A stretch of 64,000 nt of DNA from Acheta domesticus (lineage: Eukaryota > Arthropoda > Insecta > Orthoptera > Gryllidae). A program made the translations under genes and the position numbers. Below are positions 33,552-45,313 of this stretch, in pieces. Every line of letters begins with the position of its first letter. Positions within the stretch are counted from its first letter, which is position 1. The notes beneath the pieces are model-generated. The model was not told the origin of the DNA and searched no databases. It saw nothing but the letters and a program-made list of their open reading frames with translations. The stretch lies in assembly GCA_031308135.1 (NCBI GenBank), contig JAHLJT010009436.1:138530303-138594302 (forward strand), given 5' to 3'.

Positions 33552-34718
33552 TGTCCCCTCATCCATTTGTCCCCTCGCCCAGTTGTCCCCTCGCCCAGTT
33601 GTCCCCTCGCCCAGTTGTCCCCTCGCCCAGTTGTCCCCTCGCCCAGTTGTCCCCTCGCCCAGTTGTCCCCTCGCCCAGTTGTCCCTTCGCCCAGTTGTCC
33701 CCTCGCCCAGTTGTCCCCTCGCCCAGTTGTCCCCTCGCCCAGTTGTCCCCTCGCCCAGTTGTCCCCTCGCCCAGTTGTCCCCTCGCCCAGTTGTCCCCTC
33801 GCCCAGTTGTCCCCTCGCCCAGTTGTCCCCTCGCCCAGTTGTCCCCTCGCCCAGTTGTCCCCTCGCCCAGTTGTCCCCTCGCCCAGTTGTCGCCTCGCCC
33901 AGTTGTCGCCTCGCCCAGTTGTCGCCTCGCCCAGTTGTCCCCTCGCCCAGTTGTCCCCTCGCCCAGTTGTCCCCTCGCCCAGTTGTCCCCTCGCCCAGTT
34001 GTCCCCTCGCCCAGTTGTCCCCTCGCCCAGTTGTCCCCTCGCCCAGTTGTCCCCTCGCCCAGTTGTCCCCTCGCCCAGTTGTCCCCTCGCCCAGTTGTCC
34101 TCTCGCCCAGTTGTCCCCTCGCCCAGTTGTCCCCTCGCCCAGTTGTCCCCTCGCCCAGTTGTCGCCTCGCCCAGTTGTCCCCTCGCCCAGTTGTCCCCTC
34201 GCCCAGTTGTTCTCTCGCCCAGTTGTCCCCTCGCCCAGTTGTCCCCTCGCCCAGTTGTCCCCTCGCCCAGTTGTCCCCTCGCCCAGTTGTCCCCTCGCCC
34301 AGTTGTCCCCTCGCCCAGTTGTCCCCTCGCCCAGTTGTCCCCTCGCCCAGTTGTCCCCTCGCCCAGTTGTCCCTTCGCCCAGTTGTCCCCTCGCCCAGTT
34401 GTCCCCTCGCCCAGTTGTCCCCTCGCCCAGTTGTCCCCTCGCCCAGTTGTCCCCTCGCCCAGTTGTCCCCTCGCCCAGTTGTCCCCTCGCCCAGTTGTCC
34501 CCTCGCCCAGTTGTCCCCTCGCCCAGTTGTCGCCTCGCCCAGTTGTCCCCTCGCCCAGTTGTCCCCTCGCCCAGTTGTCCCCTCGCCCAGTTGTCCCCTC
34601 GCCCAGTTGTCCCCTCGCCCAGTTGTCCCCTCGCCCAGTTGTCCCCTCGCCCAGTTGTCCCCTCGCCCAGTTGTCCTCTCGCCCAGTTGTCCCCTCGCCC
34701 AGTTGTCCCCTCGCTATA
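33552..34718. repeat. 16-bp minisatellite, about 73 units
   Basis: The unit GTCCCCTCGCCCAGTT is tandemly repeated over 1.17 kb with very few variants. GTCGCC-type units lie near 33889, 33905, 33921, 34161 and 34529; T variants lie near 33680, 34097, 34208, 34368 and 34672. Both edges are degenerate units. Because 16 is not a multiple of 3, every third unit returns to frame and all frames stay open for up to 456 codons on both strands. I take these frames as by-products and not as genes. Confidence 0.95.
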
Positions 34719-34764
34719 GTTAAATGCATGTGTAATATAGTTACCGAAAATTAATAAATATAGT

Positions 34765-34990
34765 TTTAAAGGCGATCCGGATAGCCGAGATCGCTAATAC
34801 ACTAAGTTCCGTAGCGGCCTAGGAACGAAGGATTGTGGGTTCGAATCCTGCCTCGGGCATAGTTGTGTGTGTTTGTGTCAGTCATGCTTCGGTATGTTTG
34901 TGATTGTCCATTCACCCTTCATCATCATCATCATCATCTCATATTTCATCCCCCTAGGGCTAACATCCCTAGAGTGTAAAATGTATTCGG
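34765..34990 (+). repeat. tRNA-derived SINE, second subfamily
   Basis: The head shows an A-box-like ATAGCCGAGATCGCTAA and a B-box-like GGGTTCGAATCCTGCC. A GT-rich segment, (CAT)n at 34921-34937 and a CCCTAGGGCTAACATCCC tail follow. The head resembles those at 27480 and 45079, but the tail differs. Confidence 0.7.
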
Positions 34991-35520
34991 CAAATACGTG
35001 TTGATTCCCCCCGAAAAGGTCACGTGCACTTGCCTCCGGGAGAATCGTTGAGTACAAATAGTGCGTTCACGTGGTCCTAGGATGGCCACTTCGCGAACAA
35101 AATAAAAAGTATTCAAAGTAATTTTGTTAATTTTCCTTAGATTTCCGCACCAAAGGTGCCCGCGCCAAATTTTTGCCCAGGGGATCCTACCAAAGTAAAT
35201 CTGGCCCAGGTAAGGGAGTCAATGTTAATGATGAAATGATACTAAAAATATGTACTATCGCATGATCATGATAATTTTGGCACAGAGGAATTTAGGAAGT
35301 TGCTGTCACAAGACACATCCGTTGAATGCAGTTCAATGAAGATGATACTAGCCATCAGAGCCGGGTGCACTGGCTACCCGAGAAATAGTCAGAGGGAGTG
35401 TGGATATCTGGCCATGAGAGTGGAAAGTGCGAATTGTTCTCATTTTGTTTCAAACAAACATTTTAAGAACTGCACCCCCAAAAGGTTTAGGTAGTAACAA
35501 TGTCTGGTCACTAATAAGAG
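34991..35520. other. No gene recognised
   Basis: A 64-codon frame has no known domain. No clear repeat beyond the SINE edge. Confidence 0.35.
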
Positions 35521-35525
35521 TTTAA

Positions 35526-36527
35526 TCCGGGAGTGGTAACGCGGGGGTCTGTAGGACCCCCACGATCCTTTTTTCCCGCTTGTTGTGTTTCCCATGTTGG
35601 CTACCCTGACCATTGCTTTAGTACCTTTCTCTTTTTGTATCATGATATTTTATGTGCTCTCAGTTTGCCACTTTAGTGAGTTTTATCTGCGTAGCAATAT
35701 ATTGTTTTGTTTGGGGTGCCCAGAGAACCCCGCGTTACTTTCTACGTTAGCAAAGATGTCTTCAGTCACGTACATTCTATTTGTTTGGGAATGTATTGCA
35801 TGCTATAGGATTCCCCTGAAAATCTAATACTGAAGTACTACGAACATTTTAGGTTACTTTATATGCTAAGAAAGGAGTGGAAGAATACAACTTTTGCTGA
35901 AAGCGGGAACAGAATATCGTTACTCACCTCCCTAGAAAAATCAGTCTGCACGCAATTCCAAAAGACCAGGATAATGTTTTCTTTGTTTATTGATTTGGAT
36001 ATGATTGAGAGAATTACAGAATCCATCAACATCAAAAATGAACTGGATTTAGAGAGGAATAAAAATGATCGCAGCACTCATAAGACTGACAAAGAGGAAA
36101 TGAAGCCAGTAATTGTGCTATGTATTTTGGTTCGATCTGTGAAATCTGGGCACCAAAATGTTGCTGAATTGTGGAATGTGGATAATATGGGTATTGAAAG
36201 TTTCCATTTTACTTTGAATTTGAAAAGATTTCAATTTTTGCTACGAAACATGGGCTTGGATGTGACAACATGCGCAGACCGGTAGAAAAGTTAACTCCAA
36301 ATATTAGATGCTTTCATGACGAATTCTCAGAGTCGTTTAGGAACTTATATTTATTAAATTCTTAATAAATGGTTTAATTGCATGCAAAACATTGTTAATA
36401 ATAGAAGAAGAATATTATATTAATTTATTTTTTAATAATTTCGCATATATAATGAAAAGAGTGTGGGAGTCTGGAGACACCCCACGTTACCACTTTTGTT
36501 TCAAAAAGTCACGTTACCACTGCATGG
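35526..36527 (+). mobile_element. piggyBac-type element, near complete but short (copy 2)
   Basis: It is bounded by TTAA at 35522-35525 and 36528-36531, the target site of the family. The two ends share an AGTGGTAACG motif six bases inside the TTAA, followed by a self-pairing segment. At the left this is GGGGGTC (35543-35549) with GACCCCC (35555-35561). The motif recurs near both ends. At 1.0 kb it is less than half the usual length, and only the start of a transposase is left, so it is a deletion derivative. Confidence 0.8.
35863..36285 (+). pseudogene. piggyBac transposase N-terminal fragment
   Basis: The 140-codon frame contains TDKEEMKPVIVL, SGHQNVAELWNVDNMGI and LKRFQFLLRNMGLD. These match the region just before the catalytic core of piggyBac-type transposases (E-M/I-K-A-F-I-G-L, then L-W, then R-F-x-x-L-L-R). 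It ends where the family normally continues with DDTTTR and the catalytic aspartates, all of which are missing. The family cuts and pastes at TTAA sites; this fragment cannot. Confidence 0.8.
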
Positions 36528-36531
36528 TTAA

Positions 36532-39220
36532 GAGTTCATTCGAAAATTTAAAGTTGTAAAAGTTTATTTAGGTGATTTAATTAAATAATGCGCCATTTTC
36601 CTTTCCCTCTAAATTTTACCATAATAAGTATCATTAATCCGTTTGTGGGTCTGTTTTGAGAAATTCTGTGGCGCTTTGAATGCGAAAATATGGAATGTGA
36701 AACCGCAATATACACATTGATGGGGAAATTCCCAAAAGTTAATGGTTATTGGAATGTTTGTGTTTTGTACCGACTGTAACAGATTTACTACCAACAGCCT
36801 TGCGAAAGGGGTTTATCATGAGCTGCTACATTTTGTACAATACGAACAATAGTACTTTGTACTAAACTCTTTTGCAATTACAACGTGTGTATAACGGTTA
36901 TAGTCGTGTATAATACGTACACACATTTATATAAAATAAGTAGGAAATGTACTTCGCGTTTTCCCGGATATTTATCTCAATCGTCTATTAGAAGAGAAAA
37001 AGAATGAATCCTGTCTGTGGTGTATCGTCCCCCAACTATGCCCTACCCTGCCCTGACCGCACTGTTCAAACACACTGCTCTATCCCACCGTTCTCTTCCT
37101 ACACTGTCTCGCATGGCATAACCCGTTTGGACACCCCTTAGAGATAGCCCCTGGCATATTTGCCGTTCACCGTTGCTACCACCATCTTTGCTACTTGCAG
37201 CTGTTACCAGATGCTTCGTTGCAGCAAACCTTCTGTAACAAATATTGCTTACATTATACGAAGTGCACTGCCACTTTTGTTACGAATTAAAAAGCACTGA
37301 GTAAGAAATGTAATGGGCTTTTAATAAAGTTCAATGTTCTCTCGTATATTTTATCGTTTTGTCAAAATATTCACATAAAACTGAAAGAATGCGCTCTTCA
37401 ATCTTTCTGTAAGGGATGGAAAAAAGAGTTAGGGTTAATTTTTACAAATTCTCATGCAGTCAGTAACTTTCCTCTTGAGTTAAAACTAACATGTATACAG
37501 TTTCATTAAGATCGGAATAAATCTACAGATTTATAAAAACGACAAATGTAAATAAAAGAGAAAATGATAATTTAAAAAATGTTACTGAAGTTATGCGCGG
37601 CAATACACAGTTCTTTTCAGTTTATACTTTACCGAAATCGATCAAACCATAATTGATAATACTCCGGACAAAATGTGTGAAAACAATTAAATAATGTATT
37701 TAAGCTGAAGCGAAATAATCATACGAAGATTATAAAAGTATAATTATTTTAAAATCACAGTCAGACACCACAATTTTATTTACATAGATGTGTACAGAAA
37801 GGCATACGCAACTTCCAGAGAAGAAACAATAAAATTTTGCTAGTAGAAACCACAATTTTAATTACACTCGTCAACCCAGAAAGGCGAGGTGTATTGCGAT
37901 CACAGTTGGTATTGTGACATCTTGCGTAATAATTGACACTACACATATGAACTACACATATCATTTGTTCATTTTCTCTTATTTGTTAGAATGGTTAGAT
38001 CTCAAAAACAGTTTTCCAGATCGCTGAATGCGGTTCCTGTTTTGGAGCGTAGATGGTGTACGTCGCCCTGCTAGATACCTATTGAAGTCATGCACAGACA
38101 CGTAGCGTCCTCACGATAAGAACGCTTCCAGGCGGCGCTCTCGCCACGATACACAAAGAGGAGTCAGATGATGATCTCCTCCGTCGCTCAGCCTTTTGAG
38201 CCACCCCACTTGCCACCCGAAACCTAGCGCCCGGCGCCCGCGCCCTTTGCAAAGCGTCGCCTCTCCGGTGCCACGCCCAATCCCTCACCTCCCACTACGC
38301 TAAGCTGTCCCTTCGCATATGAGCGGAGGGGTCATGTGGTTACCCCTAATCAGCTCAGGATGATGGGACCGTGAACCCCTCCCCTATCAATGGACACTCG
38401 ACACGCCATCCGCCTGCGGCGTCAGCCCCCCCCCCTCACCCTTCGCCGCGCCACGCGGGCGCCCCCGTCAAACCGCACCCAGTTCTCCCACGCTGACCCC
38501 AGCTCCGGCGTTACACACAGAAAATGATTGCCTTTCGCATAAGCAGGTTGCACATTTGTTGAGCTACATGGCCACTGAAGAATCGTATGAATATGGCGTC
38601 CGGTTGCCATGTCGGCGAGAATATGCATTCAGATGTTGCTGCACGGAGTTTTATAGTGTAGAATAGATCTCTACAATAGTGCTTCCCTTGCAATTTTCAC
38701 AAAGCCTCGCAGTCCTTGTAGGTTGATGAATAGGGGTGGAGTCTTGGTGGTACACACCCCAAACATTCTCGGCTGGGGAAAGGTCTGACGTTGCAGATCG
38801 CTGTGGCAGAGGATACAAAGTTGCAAAGCTGCAAGTTCTGCAGGCGGCAGCAGAAAGAGGAGAAGCGTTTTATGGTTGAAATAGGGCAAAGGCGTGAGCG
38901 TTTGCCAGCAAGAAGAGAGGCATCAGGCGGAGGAACTTTGAAACGTACTATGCGGCTGTCGTGGAACCCATGCAAAACACTTGGTGAATGGGCGTCATTG
39001 AATACCGCGCATCACATCACTCCAGGTCGATGGTGAGTGTGCGGTGTAACCAGAAATTGCTCTTCCTGTCGGATCCTGATACGCTCATACATGGACTTTG
39101 TGATCATAACAACCAAGGCAAAAGAGGGAATTGAAACTGAAAATAACACGCTGCTACTCTGAAATATTGCATGCCGACACAAGGCGAGGCCACTGCGACG
39201 TTGTTGTACGCCGATGGCTC
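36532..39220. other. Long stretch with one CpG-rich patch, no gene recognised
   Basis: Mostly A+T-rich to 38000. From about 38060 to 38530 it is GC- and CpG-rich (GCGCCCGGCGCCCGCGCC near 38229). A gene promoter is possible, but no coding exon could be recognised. Frames of 60-92 codons at 38088-39036 have no known domain. Confidence 0.35.
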
Positions 39221-39755
39221 ATTGATTAGTGATTCCTGGCGCGTCAACTGCAGTCATTAGTCCCGTAAGTGTTATCTCCTCGGGAGGTGGGGGTTATCGT
39301 CCTCCACTGAATGCTGAGATCCGACCTACCTGGCGGCTAGCGGATTTTTCCCTAACCAGGAATCTCCGACCAGTGGGGCACAGCCCCTAGCCGGAGCAAG
39401 TTCTAAGCCCCCGACCGGTATCCCGGCATGTGTGGCAGTGTAGTACACTGAAGTGTAAATAGGTGTAAGTAAAGGGTGGGGATAGGACAAGGAAGAGGAA
39501 GGAAATATCGCGCGTGGTCCGTGGCCAGTTTGTTAGGGTACTGATCCGGCATTCACCTGGTATTGATAGGAGAAACCAGGGAAAACTACCGATAAGAGCA
39601 GCCGACCGGTAGAATTCTCCTCCAGACAGCTGAATTCGACACGGCTAGCTAGCTAACGACACAGCTAATGTCGAAAATACTGGCCCCGAAAGGGACTCGA
39701 ACCTAGGACCTCCCAGACAGTGACACTGCATTGACATCAATTGATACTTTAAGAC
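39221..39755 (-). repeat. SINE family A, full-length copy e
   Basis: It runs from GATTAGTGATTCCTGGCGCG, through TTTCCCTAACCAGG, GTCCGTGGCCAGTTTGTTAG and GAATTCTCCTCCAGACAGC, to a well-kept head with GGGACTCGAACCTAGGACC (the B box in reverse) near 39700. It ends with ACTGCATTGACATCAATTGA. It is one of the least damaged copies. Confidence 0.75.
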
Positions 39756-39999
39756 ACCCCACAGGTTGACGCCAATGGGTGTAAGTGGCGGGCATCTTAG
39801 CAATAGGCGTGAAGGCCTGCAGCGTGTAACCGCCCGTCCGTGGTATTGGCCAAGATGTGACAGAGCGATCGGCTCAGCCCACTGAAGGGCACTAATCCTC
39901 GGCCCCATTGGAACTGTTCGCATGTGGTAGACAATTCGTCAGTGCTGCCGCCTTGTGATTCGTGGGGACATATGGATGTTGCATGCGCTCTATGGCTGC

Positions 40000-40600
40000 T
40001 GTTATGTTAAGAAATAAGGAAAAACGAGGTATAAACGTTTATTTTTTTAGTGTTTACAAAATCCAAAATCTAAATTGTAACACAAAGAATCCAGTTAACC
40101 GTACGCCAAGGAAAAAATACAAGGTTCACAGCACAATCGTAATAATCAGATCATGTCTTTATAGCACAGCACAGGTTAACACATTCCGACACAATCGCCA
40201 GTCCACGGCATAGTTCGACGGCAGTAAACAAGGATTAGGTCACTCGCTCTCTCAACTACTATCCTCCTGCCTCGTCGCTCTCTGGGCTTACATATAAACC
40301 CCCACGCTAAGACTCTTTGTAGCTTGGAGTTTGTCCGTCGTCAATGAACTCGCCTCCGGAGCTCTTGCTTTCGGTCCATCGCTCGCCGCTTACTCCACAG
40401 TCAACTCTTCACTGCACGCGCGCCATTTCACTTTCCGCACGCCCATTACAGATGTCTTCCATTGTCACCAATATCGTGCGTTAATTACATCCGTACGACT
40501 GGTGCGGCGCGTAATACGACTCCCTGAGCTCTACATTGCGGATCCTCTTGAATGCATCCGATTATGCACCCGCTAGGAGCACAGAAGGCGTTGCTGCCTA
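40000..40600 (+). mobile_element. Possible solo LTR
   Basis: It begins TGTTATGTTA, a start often seen in BEL/Pao long terminal repeats. It has a TATA-like CATATAAACC at 40291-40300 inside a compact promoter-like segment, and then GC-rich sequence. I could not find a matching end or target duplication, so the right boundary is a guess. It might equally be a host promoter. Confidence 0.25.
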
Positions 40601-40934
40601 GTTATACTGGATCTGCAGTTGATGTTTTGGGACGCTACTCTATTTTGCAATGGTCCTCACGGTCGTGTCGGGTCCTCTGATTTTGTCCAGTGTGTCTGAT
40701 GTTACGTTTCTACTTCCGGCTTGCAAGATCGAGCCCGATCGCCAAAATGAAATCAATAAACATAGCTAATGGTGGGCAATATACACGTCAAATTTGCGGC
40801 GGGTCCTTCTAATAGCAAAACTAATTGAGTCTGATGGCTTAGAAGTAATATTAGATTAATATTAGAAACATTTATTATTATAATAACAATTACCTGAAAC
40901 ATTTTCTGTCATTTAAAAAATGTTTCTTGTTATA

Positions 40935-41260
40935 TACAAGGTTCAACAAAAGTTCACGACTCTTTCGAGGTAATATCTACAAATCGTTAATAAGAGTTGT
41001 AGAAGAACTCTGATCTCTTTAAAATTCTGCCTGCAATACCAGATCCTACAATACCCATGGAGGTAATTTTGATAAGATCTTCATGGAACAGCTGCCGTCA
41101 TAGAAGCCTGGGTGTTTTCAAAATACGGTCCTTTAATTTTTTCACAAAATTATTAAAGCATAGCTTTTGCCCTTGCGTGAAGAATCAAAACAAAGGAGGA
41201 AAAGTCGGGTAAGCACGGGGAGTAATCCATCATTGTTTTACTCAAACTAAAACGTTTTTG
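40935..41260 (-). mobile_element. Probable mariner 3' remnant
   Basis: On the minus strand, DYSPCLPDFSSFV corresponds to the Y-S-P-D-L-A-P block that carries the third catalytic aspartate of mariner transposases. It is followed by an expected-length but stop-riddled C-terminal part. The sequence then ends in an AAGGTTCAACAAAAGTTCACG stretch of the kind seen at mariner ends. The opposite end is not found. Confidence 0.4.
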
Positions 41261-42179
41261 ATCATGGAGAATGAGATCCTATTTCATAGGACTATTTCAA
41301 ACTGATTCATCCCCATGTGGCGGATTCCACGTGTTATAGATAAACCACGTTACTACGGCATTTGCGTGAATGTCAAGTCAAAGCTCGATCTGGGCTGCAG
41401 CGCCGTACAGGGATTCACAGAAGAAATATTTTAAACTTCTAAAACATGCACGTGGATGTGATATGTGCACGGCACAAAATACTAATTTTGTGCCAATGAG
41501 CACCCCCTGGAGAGAAATTTCAAATGAGTATAACATGTGGCATTTGCCCCTGATTGGCAGGTAATGCGTTGATTTTTGACGGTGACACGATACATCTTTG
41601 ATCCGCCATTGCATTGCGGGTTGTCTACAAATCAGGAGCAAAAGGTCACGCGTAACTTCGTCGTTTGAAATTTCGCCTTGAGAGCGGTGAGAAATTTCCT
41701 GTAGAAATGTGTTATCCACATCTGCTCCTGTCACTTGTGCCTGGCCCGAACGCCGTCGGACCTTACATGCTCGCTCTGGCTCTGTTGACCCCCGGGGCGG
41801 TCGTCCTCAGCGGCGCTTGGTGAGAGGCCCGGTTACCAGGATCGATGCCGCAAATGAAGTGCCGAGGCTTCACGCCGCAGAGGGGATCGGCCACAACATT
41901 ATATAGAACAGCGGTTCGCCACCGATACACACACTTCTATGCAAACGAATCACATACCTGCTCGAAATTTCATAGAGAGCGAAGGTTGAAGTGTGCATTT
42001 AAATTAGTGCGGCGTTCCAGTTTCAGTCTTAAGGGGATATTCAATTCAATTCTCTGGATCATGAAGCTAATAATTCAAGACTTTTTAACCCCATTGAAAG
42101 AAAATGTAACAATTACCATGTATTACCCTTGCACTCTAAAAATTAAACTTTATTTCTTCATTTTTTAATTTTTTTTTTT
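41261..42179. other. No gene recognised
   Basis: A 118-codon minus frame (41378-41734) and a 107-codon plus frame (41845-42168) are open but have no known domain. Confidence 0.35.
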
Positions 42180-43090
42180 TTTTGCATTCTTGTATACATA
42201 CGTATATACGAAGTAATACGTAGTACAATGAAAGTTATATAATACTTCTGGAAATAGATTTTAAGATTTCAAAGGAAATCCATGTTTTGGGGTTCCGCTG
42301 TTATCAAAAAAGGTTGTTTGTTTAAACAGTCCGTGTGGACGACTACGAACAACATTAACGCCAAAAAGTTTGAAAGATTATTTCCAAAATTAATACACTT
42401 TGATCGATCTGCCCCAACTAAAATCACCTCTTTTTGAATTATTTTTTAAATGTTGGGGTCACTTTACATGAAAGTCCTGAGGGGTTTTGAAACTTTCCTT
42501 AAAATAGATTCAAATTATGGTTTTACATTTCTCGTAAAAATAGAATGAAATATACTTTTGGAGATATACTTTCGCGGTCTGACTTTCACTGTTTCACAGA
42601 AGAATTTTAGAAAATTGCAAAACGTAAATTTTTGAACCCCCTCATACAACATTATTGAAGATAGAGATTTTTCTTCAAATTAAATTTGTTCTTCATAATG
42701 AATTCTTTAATTAATGCCGTTTACATTCCTTAATAATTCTATTAGTTTTCACACAACTTTTGAGCAATATTAAGTTTTTTTTTTAAAAAATTTTCAATAC
42801 CCCTACCAAATTTTCTTACAAACTTTTTAAACGGATAGTTCTAAATGCACTAAATAACAGAAACAAATTATTTAAAGTATTCTTTTGAATTTCAATAAAA
42901 ATACACAAATGTATTCTTTTAAGTATTTCTCACGTAGTTAATATCTACATTACGAGAGTTTTTTTTACACTACAGCATTTATGAATACACGTGCTTTGAA
43001 TGGTTTCTGAGGACGTTTCTTGAAAACTCAAAAGCCCTCTGTGAAAATGTGCATTTTTAGAAGCGATCGAACATTTTCTTATAAATAGCT
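42180..43090 (+). repeat. Family B repeat, copy 5
   Basis: It begins with the palindromic ACATACGTATATACGAAGT end and runs through GATCGATCTGCCCCAACT, GGGGTCACTTTACATGAAAG and AAAAATAGAATGAAATAT in the order of copy 1. Here the ACGG-type tract is nearly absent (GTGTGGACGACTACGAAC), so tract length differs widely between copies. Confidence 0.65.
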
Positions 43091-45072
43091 CCAAATGTTT
43101 CAATAAAAATTTGCCTGTCGAACCAAGGTTTGCTCTCCTACAATATTCTTAAAGTCATATATCAATTCAACAATTTGGAGACCAAAAATATAATAAAATG
43201 TGGAAATAAATGTCTTTTTGGCACCAATAGATGACACCATGGAAAAATAATAGGAACCCCGCAGGAGGAATCCGATGAAGTAGCTCAGACTAAAGAGGTA
43301 AGGAAACTTAAGTTGCACAGAAAGTGTGTGCCAGTCTGCAGCACATATTTATGATAGTAATAAGAAATAATAAAGCTTTATTATTCACAAATTGTAACAA
43401 ATGCACTGAAATATGAAAACTAGTGATGCTACAAAAGCACTTACTTTCCCATGTCATTGGAAACAGCTCCATAGGATTGAAATATTGCACTTTCTGCGCT
43501 ACTAAGATCTTAGCTATTATTTGAAAACGTCCATCTCAATCAGGAAGCAAACAATTCACTGTTTCCATCGTAGTGTTGTCAAAACTATGCGAATTCGTCT
43601 GTCAAACACAATAATACCCATTTTTCAATGGTAGTACCCATTTTTCAATGGAATTTAATAATATTCGGAATATTGAAGAGTGTAATAACTAAAACGGAGA
43701 AGCTTCATTACAAATTATGGGGTCACTATAATGTATTTTCAGTATGTGAAAACCAAAATAACGTCAAGAATACCACATTATTAAATGTGCTTCTGTTTTT
43801 AGATTTCTCACATGATCTCCCACAAAAAGTATGCAAATAAATTAAAAGGTAACATTGCTAATATTCTGAAGGAGCATGTGATGCACAAGTGATTACGAAA
43901 TATTCTTAGAATTAGTGTCACAGTATTCGAGGTCCGCGCAACTTTTCTTGACTGATAACCTTGCTTCCCCCTCCCTTGGACAATAAACAGCTGAAGGCAA
44001 AAGCTCGCAGCGAGCACTGATGACAACATTCCAAACGCATCTTCCTTGGCACATAATAAAATATATTTACTGTTGAACCCGAGAACTCCTGGTTGTATTT
44101 TTCTAAACAAAATTTAAAGAAGTGGTCAAAACATCCAAATCAATTATAGGAGATACTTCTAACTCCTAAGAATGTTAAATCAAATTATTGAGAAAATTCC
44201 GAAGGCATGACTGATATTACACAGATTGGTTTTGCTTCATATAATCTAGTGGCCGATGTCGTAACTAATACCTCCACTCTACCCGCATTTCTCCAAGCCA
44301 TCGGTCAAGAAAAGTTACGCGATTAATACAATACTAAATATCGGACTTATTATCTAAAAAAGCACATCGTCCTACTGTACTGCGACTTTTTTATTTCACC
44401 ATTTCCTTACATAAACATTAAGTACTCTCTTGTGAAGTCAAAAGAGCTGGGTCTTAAAGTTTGGAGTTTGTAGACGGGCCAGTAATACAATTAATGTCAA
44501 CATGGTGCAAAACATTCAGGTTTCTTTGTAGAAGACGTCAAAAATAATAATGTTAGTTATCCTTTGAAGACATCTTCAGTTCATTCCAGGAAAATTTATT
44601 TCTCTTAGGAGTAGTAGAAAAGCTACTAAAATTGAAACTGCGAGTTTCTAAAACGTAGGTACATTAAGAAGTTCTATCAAAATCCTCTTCTTGAAATTCA
44701 ACCGAGCTTTACTTGCTGTATATACTAGACTGCCAATTGTCTTTTTGCACAACTAATCCACAGTGCTCTCCTCTTTGATATAACGAGAAAAATTACGAAA
44801 ATTAACCAATATCTTTAAATTTTACTGCGTTCTCCAAGCCATATAAAGTAGCTACTTACATGAAAAAAGTAATTCACGCCTTCCCTGAACGATTTGTACA
44901 GCAGTAAGCCACACAAGTATCAATGACGAACTGTTACGAAAGCTTGTGAATATGTTCAAGCCTTTTAAATATTAAAATCTATAACAAATAACACACCTCA
45001 ATACGAGGATGTCTACAAGCGTTTTGGGCACAACAATATGGCGAATCGTTACTTCAGATGGCTTCCAAGTTT
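43091..45072. other. A+T-rich stretch, no gene recognised
   Basis: Short frames only. A 16-bp unit containing ACCCATTTTTCAATGG is doubled at 43614-43651. Confidence 0.4.
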
Positions 45073-45078
45073 GTGAGG

Positions 45079-45304
45079 CCGATCCCCGGTGGCCGAGATT
45101 ACTAAGACGGAAGTTCTTAGCGATCTCGGACCCAAGAATCGCGGGTTCGAGTCCCGCCTCGGGCATGGTTGTATGGTGTTCGTCCTTTCATCCCCTGTCA
45201 TCACCGTATCGTATCATATCATCTTCACAGTTACCTTAGCGGTCATCCCAATATTAGTCGCTAATGACCTAAATGTTTATGCGACCTTAAATAGCAAAAA
45301 ATGT
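45079..45304 (+). repeat. tRNA-derived SINE, same subfamily as 27480
   Basis: It has an A-box-like GGTGGCCGAGATTACTAAG, a B-box-like GGGTTCGAGTCCCGCC, and the GTCGCTAATGACC and GCGACCTTAAATAGC tail with an A-rich end. A short imperfect flanking repeat (TTTGTGAGG at 45070-45078, TTTGTGAAG at 45305-45313) fits a target-site duplication. Confidence 0.8.
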
Positions 45305-45313
45305 TTTGTGAAG

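Noticed and set aside
33552..34718. CRISPR array
   Set aside because: The units are directly contiguous 16-mers without spacers, in clearly eukaryotic DNA.
33359..34754. Open frames of 378-456 codons on both strands
   Set aside because: They are entirely made by the 16-bp minisatellite, which lacks stops in every frame.
45079..45160. Functional tRNA gene
   Set aside because: A- and B-box-like motifs are present, but the segment continues into a SINE tail shared with 27480-27694, and a cloverleaf is not preserved.
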